Counted from the stretch's first letter, positions 1 through 6,841 are shown. The stretch: DNA of 9,725 nt from Roseiflexaceae bacterium (GCA_947462525.1 CANHPK010000034.1:1-9725), one strand, 5' to 3'. The notes: generated from the letters alone by a model not told the origin. Numbers and translations: made by a program.

Positions 1-41
1 CACAATCGGTAACCGCAAACCCACAAACGGTAACCTATAAT
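1..41 (+). promoter_or_regulatory. Direct repeats and -10 box upstream of the alaX operon
   Basis: A 14-bp unit CACAA(T/A)CGGTAACC occurs at 1-14 and again at 22-35, with one mismatch and a 21-bp period (two helical turns). A perfect TATAAT follows at once at 36-41. No good -35 hexamer lies 16-18 bp upstream of it. This fits a promoter that depends on a regulator bound to the repeats, though that is inference. If transcription starts about 7 bp after the -10, it begins near 48. That excludes the ATG at 44 as a start and supports the ATG at 68. The repeat set may continue to the left of the window. Confidence 0.45.
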
Positions 42-67
42 GCATGCAACAGAAAGTGAGCCCTTCA

Positions 68-784
68 ATGACCACATTGCTCTATCACAGCGACGCATAC
101 CTGCGCACGTGCACCGCCACCGTCACTGGCCACAGCACCGAAGGCAACGGCGTCATCCTCGACCAAACAATAGCCTACTGCACCAGCGGCGGTCAGCCAC
201 ATGATACCGGCACGATCCGTGCAGACGGCCAAGAGTACGCCATCAGCGACGTCAAAAAAACTGCTGACGGCGTCGTGCATCTGCTCATGGGCGAATCACG
301 ACCAGCCGTCGGCGCTGCCGTTACCGTGACCATCGATTGGGAGCGCCGCTACCGCCTGATGCGTACGCACACCGCAATGCATCTGCTGTGCGGCGTGGTT
401 TTTCGCGATTACGGTGCCCTGGTGACCGGTGGGAACATGGACATCGACGAAGGCCGGTTGGACTTCGAGATAAGCGACTTTAGCCCAGAACTGGCCCAAA
501 AAATCGTCGACGCCGTCAACGTCGAAGTCGCCGCGGACCGTCCCCTCGCGGTCAATATTTTGCCCCGTGCCGAGGCATTTGCGATCCCCGACCTGATCCG
601 CACCAAAATCAATCTGCTCCCCGAAGGGATCAGCGAGATACGGACCGTCAACATCGTTGGGCTCGATTTGCAGGCGGACGGCGGCACCCATGTCGCACGC
701 ACGTCCGAAGTGGGCACGGTGACGTTGCTCAAGACCCGCAGCAAAGGCGCGACCAACAAACGGATCATCGTGGGCTTGGTATGA
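68..784 (+). CDS. alaX: Alanyl-tRNA editing protein, AlaX family
   Basis: This is a free-standing relative of the AlaRS editing domain. The family hydrolyses Ser- or Gly-tRNA(Ala) in the cytoplasm. Numbering is from the ATG at 68 (238 aa). The N-terminal glycine-rich domain has SGGQPHDTG near residues 40-48. The core zinc/editing motif HTAMH has H101 and H105. The second half of the zinc site reads QADGGTHV, with H208 present but Asp204 where CxxxH members have Cys. The length suits the medium AlaX-M class, with no catalytic AlaRS or C-Ala domain. The start at 68 (MTTLLYHSD) is preferred over an in-frame ATG at 44. It has a GTGAG ribosome-binding site 7 bases upstream, family members commonly begin this way, and the ATG at 44 lies just after a TATAAT box. 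It is the first gene of the operon, and its stop overlaps the methyltransferase start. Confidence 0.9.
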   Translation: MTTLLYHSDAYLRTCTATVTGHSTEGNGVILDQTIAYCTSGGQPHDTGTIRADGQEYAISDVKKTADGVVHLLMGESRPAVGAAVTVTIDWERRYRLMRTHTAMHLLCGVVFRDYGALVTGGNMDIDEGRLDFEISDFSPELAQKIVDAVNVEVAADRPLAVNILPRAEAFAIPDLIRTKINLLPEGISEIRTVNIVGLDLQADGGTHVARTSEVGTVTLLKTRSKGATNKRIIVGLV

Positions 785-1551
785 GCGACAGCAGCATCAA
801 TCAATCGATCCAACAGCAATTCGGCGCGGTGGCTGCGAATTACACTACCAGCACGGTGCATGCCAGTGGCGCCGATTTGCAGGGACTGATTGCGGCAGCC
901 GCACTCACCGGCAGCGAACGCGTCATCGACGTCGGCTGCGGCGCGGGTCACGTCACCATCGGGCTGGCTGGGCAGGCTGCCGCGGTGGTGGCCGTCGATT
1001 TGACGCCGGCCATGCTCGCCCAAACCCGCGCACAGGTGGCTGCCAAGGGCTTGCGCAATGTGACGGTCGAGGCAGCGGATGCCATGCAGTTGCCGTATCC
1101 GGATAGTTCATTCGATGTTGCAGTTTCGCGCTATGCGGCGCATCATTTCGCTGACCCTGTGTCAGCTCTGCGCGAGATTTTTCGTGTCCTCAAGCCGGGT
1201 GGGCGGTGGTTGTTGGTGGATGTCGTCTCGCCCGAAGCGCCGATGCCAGACACTTTTCTCAATGCTGTCGAAATCCTGCGTGACCCATCGCACGTCCGCG
1301 ATCACTGCGTCAGCCAGTGGCTGGCCATGTACGCCGCAGCGGGCTTTGTCGGTCGGCATGAGCAGACATGGTCGGTACGGCTGGAGTTTACCAGCTGGGT
1401 CACCCGCATGGCGACGCCCGAGCCCGAGGTTGCGCAGTTGCGGCGCATGTTGGGTGCAGCGCCCGAATCAGTCAAACAGGCACTCGGGATCGAGGCAGAT
1501 TGTAGTTTTCATATCCCGGTGGCACTCATCAGTGGTGTGGTGCCGCGCTAA
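781..1551 (+). CDS. Class I SAM-dependent methyltransferase
   Basis: 256 aa, predicted soluble, UbiE/Methyltransf_11-like. Motif I VIDVGCGAGH is at residues 48-57, the acidic end of strand 2 is VDLTPAML at 72-79, the adenine-side segment AADAMQLPYPDSSFD is at 98-112, and the post-III segment VLKPGGRWLLVD is at 136-147. Together these show a Rossmann-type SAM-binding core. The roughly 100 C-terminal residues vary in this family and do not reveal the methyl acceptor. The ATG overlaps the alaX stop (ATGA at 781-784), so the two are probably translationally coupled. A GTGGG element just upstream may serve as the ribosome-binding site. The substrate cannot be read from the sequence. A small-molecule acceptor is likelier than a quinone, because the neighbours concern amino acids and tRNA, but that is inference. 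Confidence 0.88.
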   Translation: MSDSSINQSIQQQFGAVAANYTTSTVHASGADLQGLIAAAALTGSERVIDVGCGAGHVTIGLAGQAAAVVAVDLTPAMLAQTRAQVAAKGLRNVTVEAADAMQLPYPDSSFDVAVSRYAAHHFADPVSALREIFRVLKPGGRWLLVDVVSPEAPMPDTFLNAVEILRDPSHVRDHCVSQWLAMYAAAGFVGRHEQTWSVRLEFTSWVTRMATPEPEVAQLRRMLGAAPESVKQALGIEADCSFHIPVALISGVVPR

Positions 1552-1566
1552 GCAGAAAGTATCGGT

Positions 1567-2289
1567 ATGCAGGGTGAGACAACCGGTCGCTGGCAGGCGA
1601 TACGAAGCGGATTTGTTGCAACGATGATTGTATGGCCAGGGGTGGCGCCGTTTGGGATGGTCTATGCCGTCAGTGCGCTGGCGGCAGGATTGAGCTTTGC
1701 CGAGACGTTGGGGATGTCGCTGATCGTCTTTGCGGGTGCATCGCAGTTTACTGCGGTCGGGTTATTTGCGGCAGGTGCCAACCCGATTAGCATTATTGCG
1801 GCGACGGCGATTATCAATGCGCGGCATCTGTTGTTGGCGGCCTCGACGGCGTCGTATATTCGGCAGTCGCCCGGCTGGTTGCGGGCGGTGGTGGCCTTCC
1901 AGTTGACCGACGAGACATACGCCGTAGGGGTCCAGCAGTTTGAGAAAACCGGCGGGGACGCGTGGTTCCAGTTCGGTGCCAATCTGAGTCTCTACTTCAT
2001 TTGGGCGCTGAGCACGGTGATTGGCAGCCTGTTGGGCGCACTCATCCCTGACCCCGCCGGCCTCGGGCTGGATTTGATTTTTCCATTGACGTTCATCGCC
2101 TTCTTGATGCCCATGGTACGGGACCGCGTCAATCGCTCGGTGGCATTGTTGGCAGCGGGGATTTCCGTGGCGGCGGCGTTGTGGTTGCCGGGGAGCTGGT
2201 ATGTGTTGTTGGCAGGATTAATCGGGAGCGCGTTCGGTGCCTGGTTCGCCGGCGTGACGCCCAAAACGACACCAAAGGAGCAACTCTGA
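1567..2289 (+). CDS. azlC: AzlC family branched-chain amino acid exporter, large subunit
   Basis: 240-aa integral membrane protein of the AzlC (LIV-E) family. With AzlD it forms a two-component exporter for branched-chain and related amino acids in the cytoplasmic membrane. Family signatures are PGVAPFGMVYAVSALAAGLS at 24-43, FAGASQF at 55-61, NARHLLLAAS at 84-93 and the loop LTDETYAV at 113-120. Several hydrophobic segments follow, up to about residue 230. The start lies 15 bases after the methyltransferase stop, with an AGAAAG ribosome-binding site. The stop overlaps the aminotransferase start by one base (TGATG). The partner azlD is not directly downstream as usual. It lies 1.1 kb away, behind the aminotransferase gene. 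Confidence 0.93.
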   Translation: MQGETTGRWQAIRSGFVATMIVWPGVAPFGMVYAVSALAAGLSFAETLGMSLIVFAGASQFTAVGLFAAGANPISIIAATAIINARHLLLAASTASYIRQSPGWLRAVVAFQLTDETYAVGVQQFEKTGGDAWFQFGANLSLYFIWALSTVIGSLLGALIPDPAGLGLDLIFPLTFIAFLMPMVRDRVNRSVALLAAGISVAAALWLPGSWYVLLAGLIGSAFGAWFAGVTPKTTPKEQL

Positions 2290-3419
2290 TGCGTATTGCT
2301 GATTTTGCACTCGAGCGCTATTTCGCAAAGCACGAGTTTTCGACCCCACACATCCTCTGTAGTTCTGATATCCAAGGCATGGCGATGCGCGATTTGTTGG
2401 CCCTTGCCGACGATGATGCGCGCCAGCGCTGGGATGACCTGACCCTCGGCTATACCGAGACCGCCGGGTTGCCTGCCTTGCGTGCCGAAATTGCATCGAT
2501 GTACAGCGGAATTAGCCCCGACGACGTACTGACCTTTGCCGGTGCCGAAGAAGCCGTCTATATCGCCGCAAACGTCCTGCTTGGCCCGGGTGATCACATG
2601 ATTACCACCTGGCCCGGGTATCAGTCGCTCTACGAAGTAGGCCGCGCTACCGGTGCCGATGTGACGCTGATTGATCTCAAACCAGAGCAGAAGTGGAAGA
2701 TCGACATCGAGGCATTGCGCCGCGCTGTGCGCCCCAATACGAAGCTGATTCTGCTCAACGTGCCCCACAATCCGACCGGTGCGACGTTGACACACGACGA
2801 ATGGCGCACGGTGGTGGACATCGCCGAGGCCGCGGGAGCGTACCTGTTTGCGGACGAAGTCTATCGCCTGCTCGAGTACAACCCGGCAGATCGTCTGCCT
2901 GCTGCCTGCGAACTCAGCACCCGTGGCTTGAGCCTGAGCGTGATGTCCAAAGCATTCGGTCTGGCGGGTCTACGCGTTGGTTGGTTGATTATCCGCGATA
3001 GTGAACTCCGGGCCCGTATGATGGCCTACAAAGACTACACGACGATCTGTAATTCGGCCCCGTCCGAAATCCTTTCGCTGATTGCCTTGCGCGCACGGAC
3101 ACGCATGTTGGCACGCAGTCGCTCGATTGTGTTGCGCAACCTGCAGCTCTTTCATCAGTTGTGCATGGACCGCCCGCAACAATTGCGGATGGTCGCACCA
3201 CAGGCGGGGAGTGTAGCGTTCCCTGAGTTGCTGGGTGATACGCCGATTGCTGTTGCTGCAGACACATTGAAAACACAGCACGGGGTGTTGGTGTTGCCGG
3301 CAACGGTCTATGGGTATCCGGGGAGCTTCTTTCGCATCGGCTTTGGCAAAGAAGATTTTGATGTGGGTTTGCACAAATTTGCTGCCTACCTCGACACCCT
3401 GCCAGGAGCAACGGCATGA
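2289..3419 (+). CDS. Class I/II PLP-dependent aminotransferase
   Basis: 376-aa fold-type I PLP enzyme of the aspartate aminotransferase superfamily, predicted cytosolic. Expected elements appear in order: GYTETAGLPALR at 54-65 (substrate lid and start of the large domain), AGAEEAVY at 84-91 (phosphate-binding turn), NVPHNPTGA at 157-165 with the cofactor-contacting Asn161, FADEVY at 187-192 with Asp189 and Tyr192, SVMSKAFGLAGLRVGW at 217-232 with Schiff-base Lys221 and Arg229, and FFRIGFG at 347-353 with the carboxylate-binding Arg349. The start at 2289 is chosen because AAAGGAG lies 8 bases upstream and it overlaps the azlC stop. An upstream in-frame start at 2181 would overlap azlC by over 100 bases. 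The substrate is unknown. The sequence resembles proteins annotated generically as aminotransferase or capreomycidine-synthase-like, from memory only. Its place inside an azlC/azlD pair suggests it acts on the exported amino acid or its keto acid. Confidence 0.92.
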   Translation: MRIADFALERYFAKHEFSTPHILCSSDIQGMAMRDLLALADDDARQRWDDLTLGYTETAGLPALRAEIASMYSGISPDDVLTFAGAEEAVYIAANVLLGPGDHMITTWPGYQSLYEVGRATGADVTLIDLKPEQKWKIDIEALRRAVRPNTKLILLNVPHNPTGATLTHDEWRTVVDIAEAAGAYLFADEVYRLLEYNPADRLPAACELSTRGLSLSVMSKAFGLAGLRVGWLIIRDSELRARMMAYKDYTTICNSAPSEILSLIALRARTRMLARSRSIVLRNLQLFHQLCMDRPQQLRMVAPQAGSVAFPELLGDTPIAVAADTLKTQHGVLVLPATVYGYPGSFFRIGFGKEDFDVGLHKFAAYLDTLPGATA

Positions 3420-3736
3420 GTATTTGGTTGACCTATTTGGGCATGGCGGCGGTGACCTACGCAGCCCGGGCGATCCCGTTGCTGGTGATGCGCAACAATC
3501 CGCCACCGTGGTTGGCGTTGTGGCTCCGGTATGTGCCGGCGGCGGTGTTTACGGCCTTGGTCGTGCCGGCGTTGGTTACCACGAGTGGTGCGGCGGGGCG
3601 GGTGTTGTCGCTCGGGCCGGCAGTGCTTGCAGGCATCATCGGTGCATTGGTGGCATGGCGCACCAGCAACGCCATTCTGACGGTCGTCTGCGGAATGGTG
3701 TCCTTTTGGGTGATTCGCATGGTGATGGGCGGCTAG
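3416..3736 (+). CDS. azlD: AzlD family branched-chain amino acid exporter, small subunit
   Basis: 106-aa membrane protein of the AzlD family, the small partner of AzlC. Signatures are TYAARAIPLLVM at 14-25, RYVPAAVFTALVVPAL at 38-53 and AWRTSNAILTVVCGM at 80-94. Three or four hydrophobic helices span most of the length, which is normal for the family. The ATG overlaps the aminotransferase stop (ATGA at 3416-3419), so the three genes azlC, aminotransferase and azlD are linked by overlapping stop/start codons. The next gene begins 9 bases after the stop, with its ribosome-binding site overlapping the azlD stop codon. A complete transporter is therefore encoded, but its subunits are separated by an enzyme. 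Confidence 0.9.
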   Translation: MSIWLTYLGMAAVTYAARAIPLLVMRNNPPPWLALWLRYVPAAVFTALVVPALVTTSGAAGRVLSLGPAVLAGIIGALVAWRTSNAILTVVCGMVSFWVIRMVMGG

Positions 3737-3745
3737 GAGCAGACC

Positions 3746-4909
3746 ATGGAGCTACGCACGATTACCGTTGGCACGCGCGAGAAGGATTGGCAACGGGCCG
3801 CCGATGCCGCCGCTGCACTGCGCACGCAGCTCGCCCGTGAGGGCATTGTGGTGCAGACATTGCGGGCCACGCCGATGGTAGATGGGTTCAACAGCTGCGC
3901 CGACCTGGTCAGTGTGGCCTGTGGGCTCGAAGAGCGCGCGTTGGATCTGGGGTTTGACTACGTCACCCTCGGCGTAGTGCAGCGCGAGCGCCTCGATCAA
4001 CTCGCCGATGCAATGGCTGCCACGCAGGCGTTGTTTGCGAGTGTGTCGTTGACTGCACACGACGCCGTCGACGAAAGAGCCATCCAGCAGATGGCGCGGA
4101 TGACACACGAGTTAGCGCGTAAAGTACCGGGCGGCGTGGGCAACCTGCGGGTAGCGGCGTTGGCACAGGTACCAGCGGGCAGCCCGTTCTTCCCCGCCTC
4201 GTGGCACGACGGCGGTGCCCCGTGGTTGGCGATTGGCCCCGAGGCGGCAGCGTTGGCCTGGCAGGCAACCCGCCCGCTGGCCGATGTACCACTCGGCCAC
4301 GCCGACCGACCGCGGTTGGTGGCGACAGCGTTGCAGCAGTTGGCGGCCGACATTGTGCGCTACGATGCGCTGTTCGCCCGCATTGCCCAACCAATATGTG
4401 CGCAGTATGGGATTGGTTATGCGGGCTGTGATTGGTCGCTTGCGCCGCATCCCCACCCCGAACGAAGCATCGCAGGTGCCATCGAAGCACTCGCAGGCGT
4501 CCCGTTTGGTGGCTGGGGCACGCTCAGTGCGGTACGCGCCTTGACGGCGACGATCCGCGCCTGTGCGGTCACACAGTTGGGCTTTTCGGGCATTATGTTG
4601 CCGGTGGTCGAGGATGCAGTGTTGGCCCAGCGGGCACGCGAGGGTCGCTATACGTTGCGGGATTTGTTGGCATTTAGTACGGTCTGCGGCACGGGGCTGG
4701 ACACGATCCCGCTGGCGGCTGATGTGTCGGTCGACGCGTTGGCGGGCATGTATCGCGAGGTAGCGTCGGTTGCTACTGCGCTCAAAAAGCCATTGACTGC
4801 GCGTCTGATGCCCCTCGCCGGTCATGCCGTCGGCGACACGACGCGCTTTGCCGAAATTTTGCCGCCGGCGCTCGCGTCGTTTTTCTGCGAAGCCAGCGTC
4901 TTGCAATAG
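3746..4909 (+). CDS. DUF711 family protein
   Basis: 387-aa predicted cytosolic protein of the DUF711 family (PF05167), for which I know no established biochemical function. Recognisable conserved blocks are FPASWHDGG at 149-157, GCDWSLAPHPHPERSIAGAIEAL at 227-249 (the strongest signature), GWGTLSAVRALT at 256-267, SGIMLPVVEDAVLA at 281-294, STVCGTGLDTIPL at 311-323 and KPLTARLMPL at 348-357. Cys228 and Cys314, along with conserved Asp, His and Glu residues, could form an active site, but this is not shown. Length is full for the family. A TAGGAG ribosome-binding site overlaps the azlD stop and lies 6 bases before the ATG, so this is the last gene of the operon. Its tight linkage to an amino acid exporter and an aminotransferase hints at amino-acid-related chemistry (inference). 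Confidence 0.88.
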   Translation: MELRTITVGTREKDWQRAADAAAALRTQLAREGIVVQTLRATPMVDGFNSCADLVSVACGLEERALDLGFDYVTLGVVQRERLDQLADAMAATQALFASVSLTAHDAVDERAIQQMARMTHELARKVPGGVGNLRVAALAQVPAGSPFFPASWHDGGAPWLAIGPEAAALAWQATRPLADVPLGHADRPRLVATALQQLAADIVRYDALFARIAQPICAQYGIGYAGCDWSLAPHPHPERSIAGAIEALAGVPFGGWGTLSAVRALTATIRACAVTQLGFSGIMLPVVEDAVLAQRAREGRYTLRDLLAFSTVCGTGLDTIPLAADVSVDALAGMYREVASVATALKKPLTARLMPLAGHAVGDTTRFAEILPPALASFFCEASVLQ

Positions 4910-4943
4910 GCGCACATCGGACTGTCACGACGGAACGTATGCG

Positions 4944-4965
4944 GGCAAGAGTGTTACACCTTGCC
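4944..4965. terminator. Possible hairpin between converging genes
   Basis: GGCAAG at 4944-4949 pairs with CTTGCC at 4960-4965. The loop also contains GTGT and ACAC, which extend the stem to about 10 pairs with a bulged A. It lies between the converging operon end and the PucC-like gene and covers that gene's stop codon. There is no clear T-run on either side, so its role as a terminator is only suggested by position. Confidence 0.35.
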
Positions 4966-6249
4966 GACTGCGGCGATGACGTCGCGGGTGGTCGCATGGC
5001 GGGTGAAGTCTTTGACTTCGATTTTTCTCAGCAGGATCAGCGACAAGCCGAACAGTACTATCTCGATGCCGAAGACGACGGCGTAGCCCGCATATACGCT
5101 GCCGAGGGCATATCCGACGACATCACGGACGATTCCGCTGAGCATGGTCCCCCCGAAGCGCGCCAGTGCATCTGCCACACCCCAGGCGCCGATGAAAATG
5201 CCGACCTGGCCAGCCACGGTCATGTCGAGCATCAGTGCAAGGTTGGCCGCGGTAGAAATCCCCGCCCCAAAGCCGAACACTGCCAGTCCTGGCACCAATA
5301 GTCCGACTTCATGAACCGCGCCGGCTGACACAATCAACCCCAACCCGAGTGCTGCGATGACGGCTCCACTGGCTGCGACACGCTTCATCCCGTAGCGTTT
5401 GGTGAGTGGGCTGGTAATCAAGAGCCCCACCAACAACGATGCGCCCCAGATCGAGGTATAGCGTGTGGTGACTGCCGGTGGAACGCCGAAGATGTCGCCG
5501 GCGTAGGGCTCGAGCAGGACATCCTGACCCAGTATGCCAACCAACAACAGGATCAGATAAACAAAAAACCGTTTTGCCTGCGGATTGCCCCATACCGTGC
5601 GTAAAACGACCTGCATGCTGGGTCTCTGCTCGACGGGTACTGCTGCTGACCCGCGACGCTCGAGGCCGATGACGCCGAGCAGACCGATACCCAGTGCCAA
5701 ACCTGCCATCTCGATAAAGGCAGTGATGAGCCGTTCGTGTGAGTAGGGCTCGATGGCACGAGAAAAACTGATACCACCGATGATCATGCTCAGGATAAGG
5801 ACAAACCACATCACGCCGACCGTTTTGGAGCGTTCTTGGGTGCTCGACAGCTCGGTCGCCAATGCGAGATACGAGACCGTTGCGAAGTTGAATCCGAAGC
5901 CCCACGCACCAAACGCAACAAAACCAAACGGTATGCCCCACCATAGCCCGTCGTAGATGGCAAACGCAGCGGTGGGTGAGCTGGCTGCTCCAAATGCACA
6001 GAGGAACAGTCCGATGATGATGTAGGGGCTCCGATGATAGCCCCAGATCGGGCGCCGTTCGCCCAGTGACCCAATCCAAAGTTGCATGGGTGAGAGCAGA
6101 TACGGCACCGATACAAGCAACGCGACGAGGGTCGCAGAAATACCCAGTTCGGTAATCATGATGCGGTTGAGGGTGCTGTCGATGGGTAACAATGTCAGAC
6201 CCACCGATACATGGATGGCACTGAGTCGGATAAGGGTCGGGATTCGCAT
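4954..6249 (-). CDS. PucC/BCD-family MFS transporter (bacteriochlorophyll delivery-like)
   Basis: 431-aa polytopic membrane protein with about 12 predicted helices, of the BCH/PUCC branch of the major facilitator superfamily. Members are found in phototrophs and are linked to bacteriochlorophyll delivery or assembly of light-harvesting complexes. Signatures are VGLTLLPIDSTLNRIMITELG at 16-36, the loop-2/3 motif GYHRSPYIIIG at 70-80, QDVLLEPYAGDIFG at 242-255 and MTVAGQVGIFIGAWGVADALAR at 343-364. The start at 6249 (MRIPTLIRLS) is chosen because AAAGGA lies 8 bases upstream. A longer in-frame version from 6333 would add 28 hydrophilic residues and cross the palindrome region. No other photosynthesis gene is visible here. 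It is transcribed divergently from the VOC gene. The cargo is inferred from family only; some members may carry other tetrapyrroles. Confidence 0.88.
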   Translation of the reverse strand: MRIPTLIRLSAIHVSVGLTLLPIDSTLNRIMITELGISATLVALLVSVPYLLSPMQLWIGSLGERRPIWGYHRSPYIIIGLFLCAFGAASSPTAAFAIYDGLWWGIPFGFVAFGAWGFGFNFATVSYLALATELSSTQERSKTVGVMWFVLILSMIIGGISFSRAIEPYSHERLITAFIEMAGLALGIGLLGVIGLERRGSAAVPVEQRPSMQVVLRTVWGNPQAKRFFVYLILLLVGILGQDVLLEPYAGDIFGVPPAVTTRYTSIWGASLLVGLLITSPLTKRYGMKRVAASGAVIAALGLGLIVSAGAVHEVGLLVPGLAVFGFGAGISTAANLALMLDMTVAGQVGIFIGAWGVADALARFGGTMLSGIVRDVVGYALGSVYAGYAVVFGIEIVLFGLSLILLRKIEVKDFTRHATTRDVIAAVGKV

Positions 6250-6269
6250 GGGGCGTCCTTTGATTGCGT

Positions 6270-6288
6270 TCACATTGTGATTATTGTA
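6270..6288 (-). promoter_or_regulatory. Possible -10 box and small inverted repeat upstream of the PucC-like gene
   Basis: On the minus strand TACAAT (6283-6288) is a good -10 match, about 34 bases before the chosen start codon. No convincing -35 hexamer is present at 16-18 bp spacing. Between it and the start lies the inverted repeat TCACA-T-TGTGA at 6270-6280, which could be a regulator site in the early transcribed leader. Both are short, and chance is a real alternative. Confidence 0.3.
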
Positions 6289-6333
6289 ACGCACGGGACA
6301 ATGCATTTTTGCGCGTTCTGTTGCCCAAAACAA

Positions 6334-6347
6334 ACTGACCGGTCAGT
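6334..6347. promoter_or_regulatory. 14-bp perfect palindrome, TetR-type operator candidate
   Basis: ACTGACC-GGTCAGT is an exact 7+7 palindrome in the 148-bp divergent region between the PucC-like gene and the VOC gene. It ends 15 bases before the TATACT box of the VOC gene, so a bound repressor would cover the -35 region. Gap-free palindromes built on TGACCGGTCA resemble operators of many TetR-family repressors (general knowledge). No tetR-like gene is in the window, so a regulator would have to be encoded elsewhere. Confidence 0.5.
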
Positions 6348-6362
6348 CAATATGCGGTGTGG

Positions 6363-6368
6363 TATACT
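6363..6368 (+). promoter_or_regulatory. -10 box of the VOC gene
   Basis: TATACT matches the sigma-70 -10 consensus at five of six positions. It would start transcription near 6375, about 23 bases before the GTG start at 6398. The -35 region has no clear TTGACA and overlaps the palindrome. If correct, this rules out the alternative GTG start at 6359. Confidence 0.5.
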
Positions 6369-6397
6369 TTGCCTTCATCGTGACGAAGGAGCGCACC

Positions 6398-6841
6398 GTG
6401 CCCAAGATTACCCCGTTTTTGTGGTTCGACACCAATGCATACGAGGCAGCGCAGTTTTATCTTGCGCTCTTCCCTAACTCCCATTTGACCGCACATCAGA
6501 CCAACGCCGACGGGACGACGTTCACACTGACCATGTCGCTGGATGGGCGCGAAATCCATGCGCTGAATGGCGGACCGTACATGACCATGAACTCTGCGGT
6601 GTCGTTCATGATCGACTGTGCCGACCAAGCCGAGGTCGACCATTATTACGATGCCTTTGCTGCGGGTGGGACCGAGCAACAATGCGGCTGGGTGGTCGAC
6701 CGCTTCGGGGTGACGTGGCAGGTCGTGCCGGTGCAGCTCGGCGAAGCGTTGGGCAACCCTGACCCGGCCAAAGCGCAACGGGCCATGCAGGCGATGATGG
6801 GCATGAAGAAGCTGATTGTCGCTGATTTGCTCAACGCCTAG
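6398..6841 (+). CDS. VOC superfamily protein, PhnB/3-dmu-9_3-mt-like
   Basis: 147-aa small cytosolic protein of the vicinal oxygen chelate (glyoxalase/PhnB-like) superfamily, subgroup PF06983. Signatures are ITPFLWFDTNAYEAAQFY at 4-21, LDGREIHALNGGP at 48-60, SFMIDCADQAEVDHYYDAF at 69-87 and QQCGWVVDRFGVTWQVVP at 94-111. Members are often annotated as 3-demethylubiquinone methyltransferase, but they have no SAM-binding fold. True enzymatic roles are mostly unknown. The GTG start at 6398 has GAAGGAG 6 bases upstream and a TATACT box at a suitable distance. The gene stands alone, divergent from the PucC-like gene and convergent with the M24 gene. The hairpin at 6855-6887 ends its transcript. 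Confidence 0.87.
   Translation: MPKITPFLWFDTNAYEAAQFYLALFPNSHLTAHQTNADGTTFTLTMSLDGREIHALNGGPYMTMNSAVSFMIDCADQAEVDHYYDAFAAGGTEQQCGWVVDRFGVTWQVVPVQLGEALGNPDPAKAQRAMQAMMGMKKLIVADLLNA

Noticed and set aside
44..67. Upstream ATG for alaX at 44
   Set aside because: It lacks a ribosome-binding site and lies 2 bases after a TATAAT box, so it would not be on the transcript. The ATG at 68 fits the family's usual N-terminus.
409..1023. Long antisense open frame opposite alaX and the methyltransferase, and similar ones at 1992-2795, 4112-4915, 5309-6079 and 6347-7054
   Set aside because: They are opposite or out of frame with well-supported genes, have Arg/His/Gly/Pro-rich composition typical of shadows in GC-rich DNA, and show no recognisable domain.
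2181..2288. 36-residue extension of the aminotransferase
   Set aside because: It is arginine-rich, lies entirely in azlC in another frame, and the ATG at 2289 has AAAGGAG at ideal spacing.
6250..6333. 28-residue extension of the PucC-like protein
   Set aside because: It would read through the putative -10 box. The ATG at 6249 has AAAGGA upstream and starts right before the first membrane segment.
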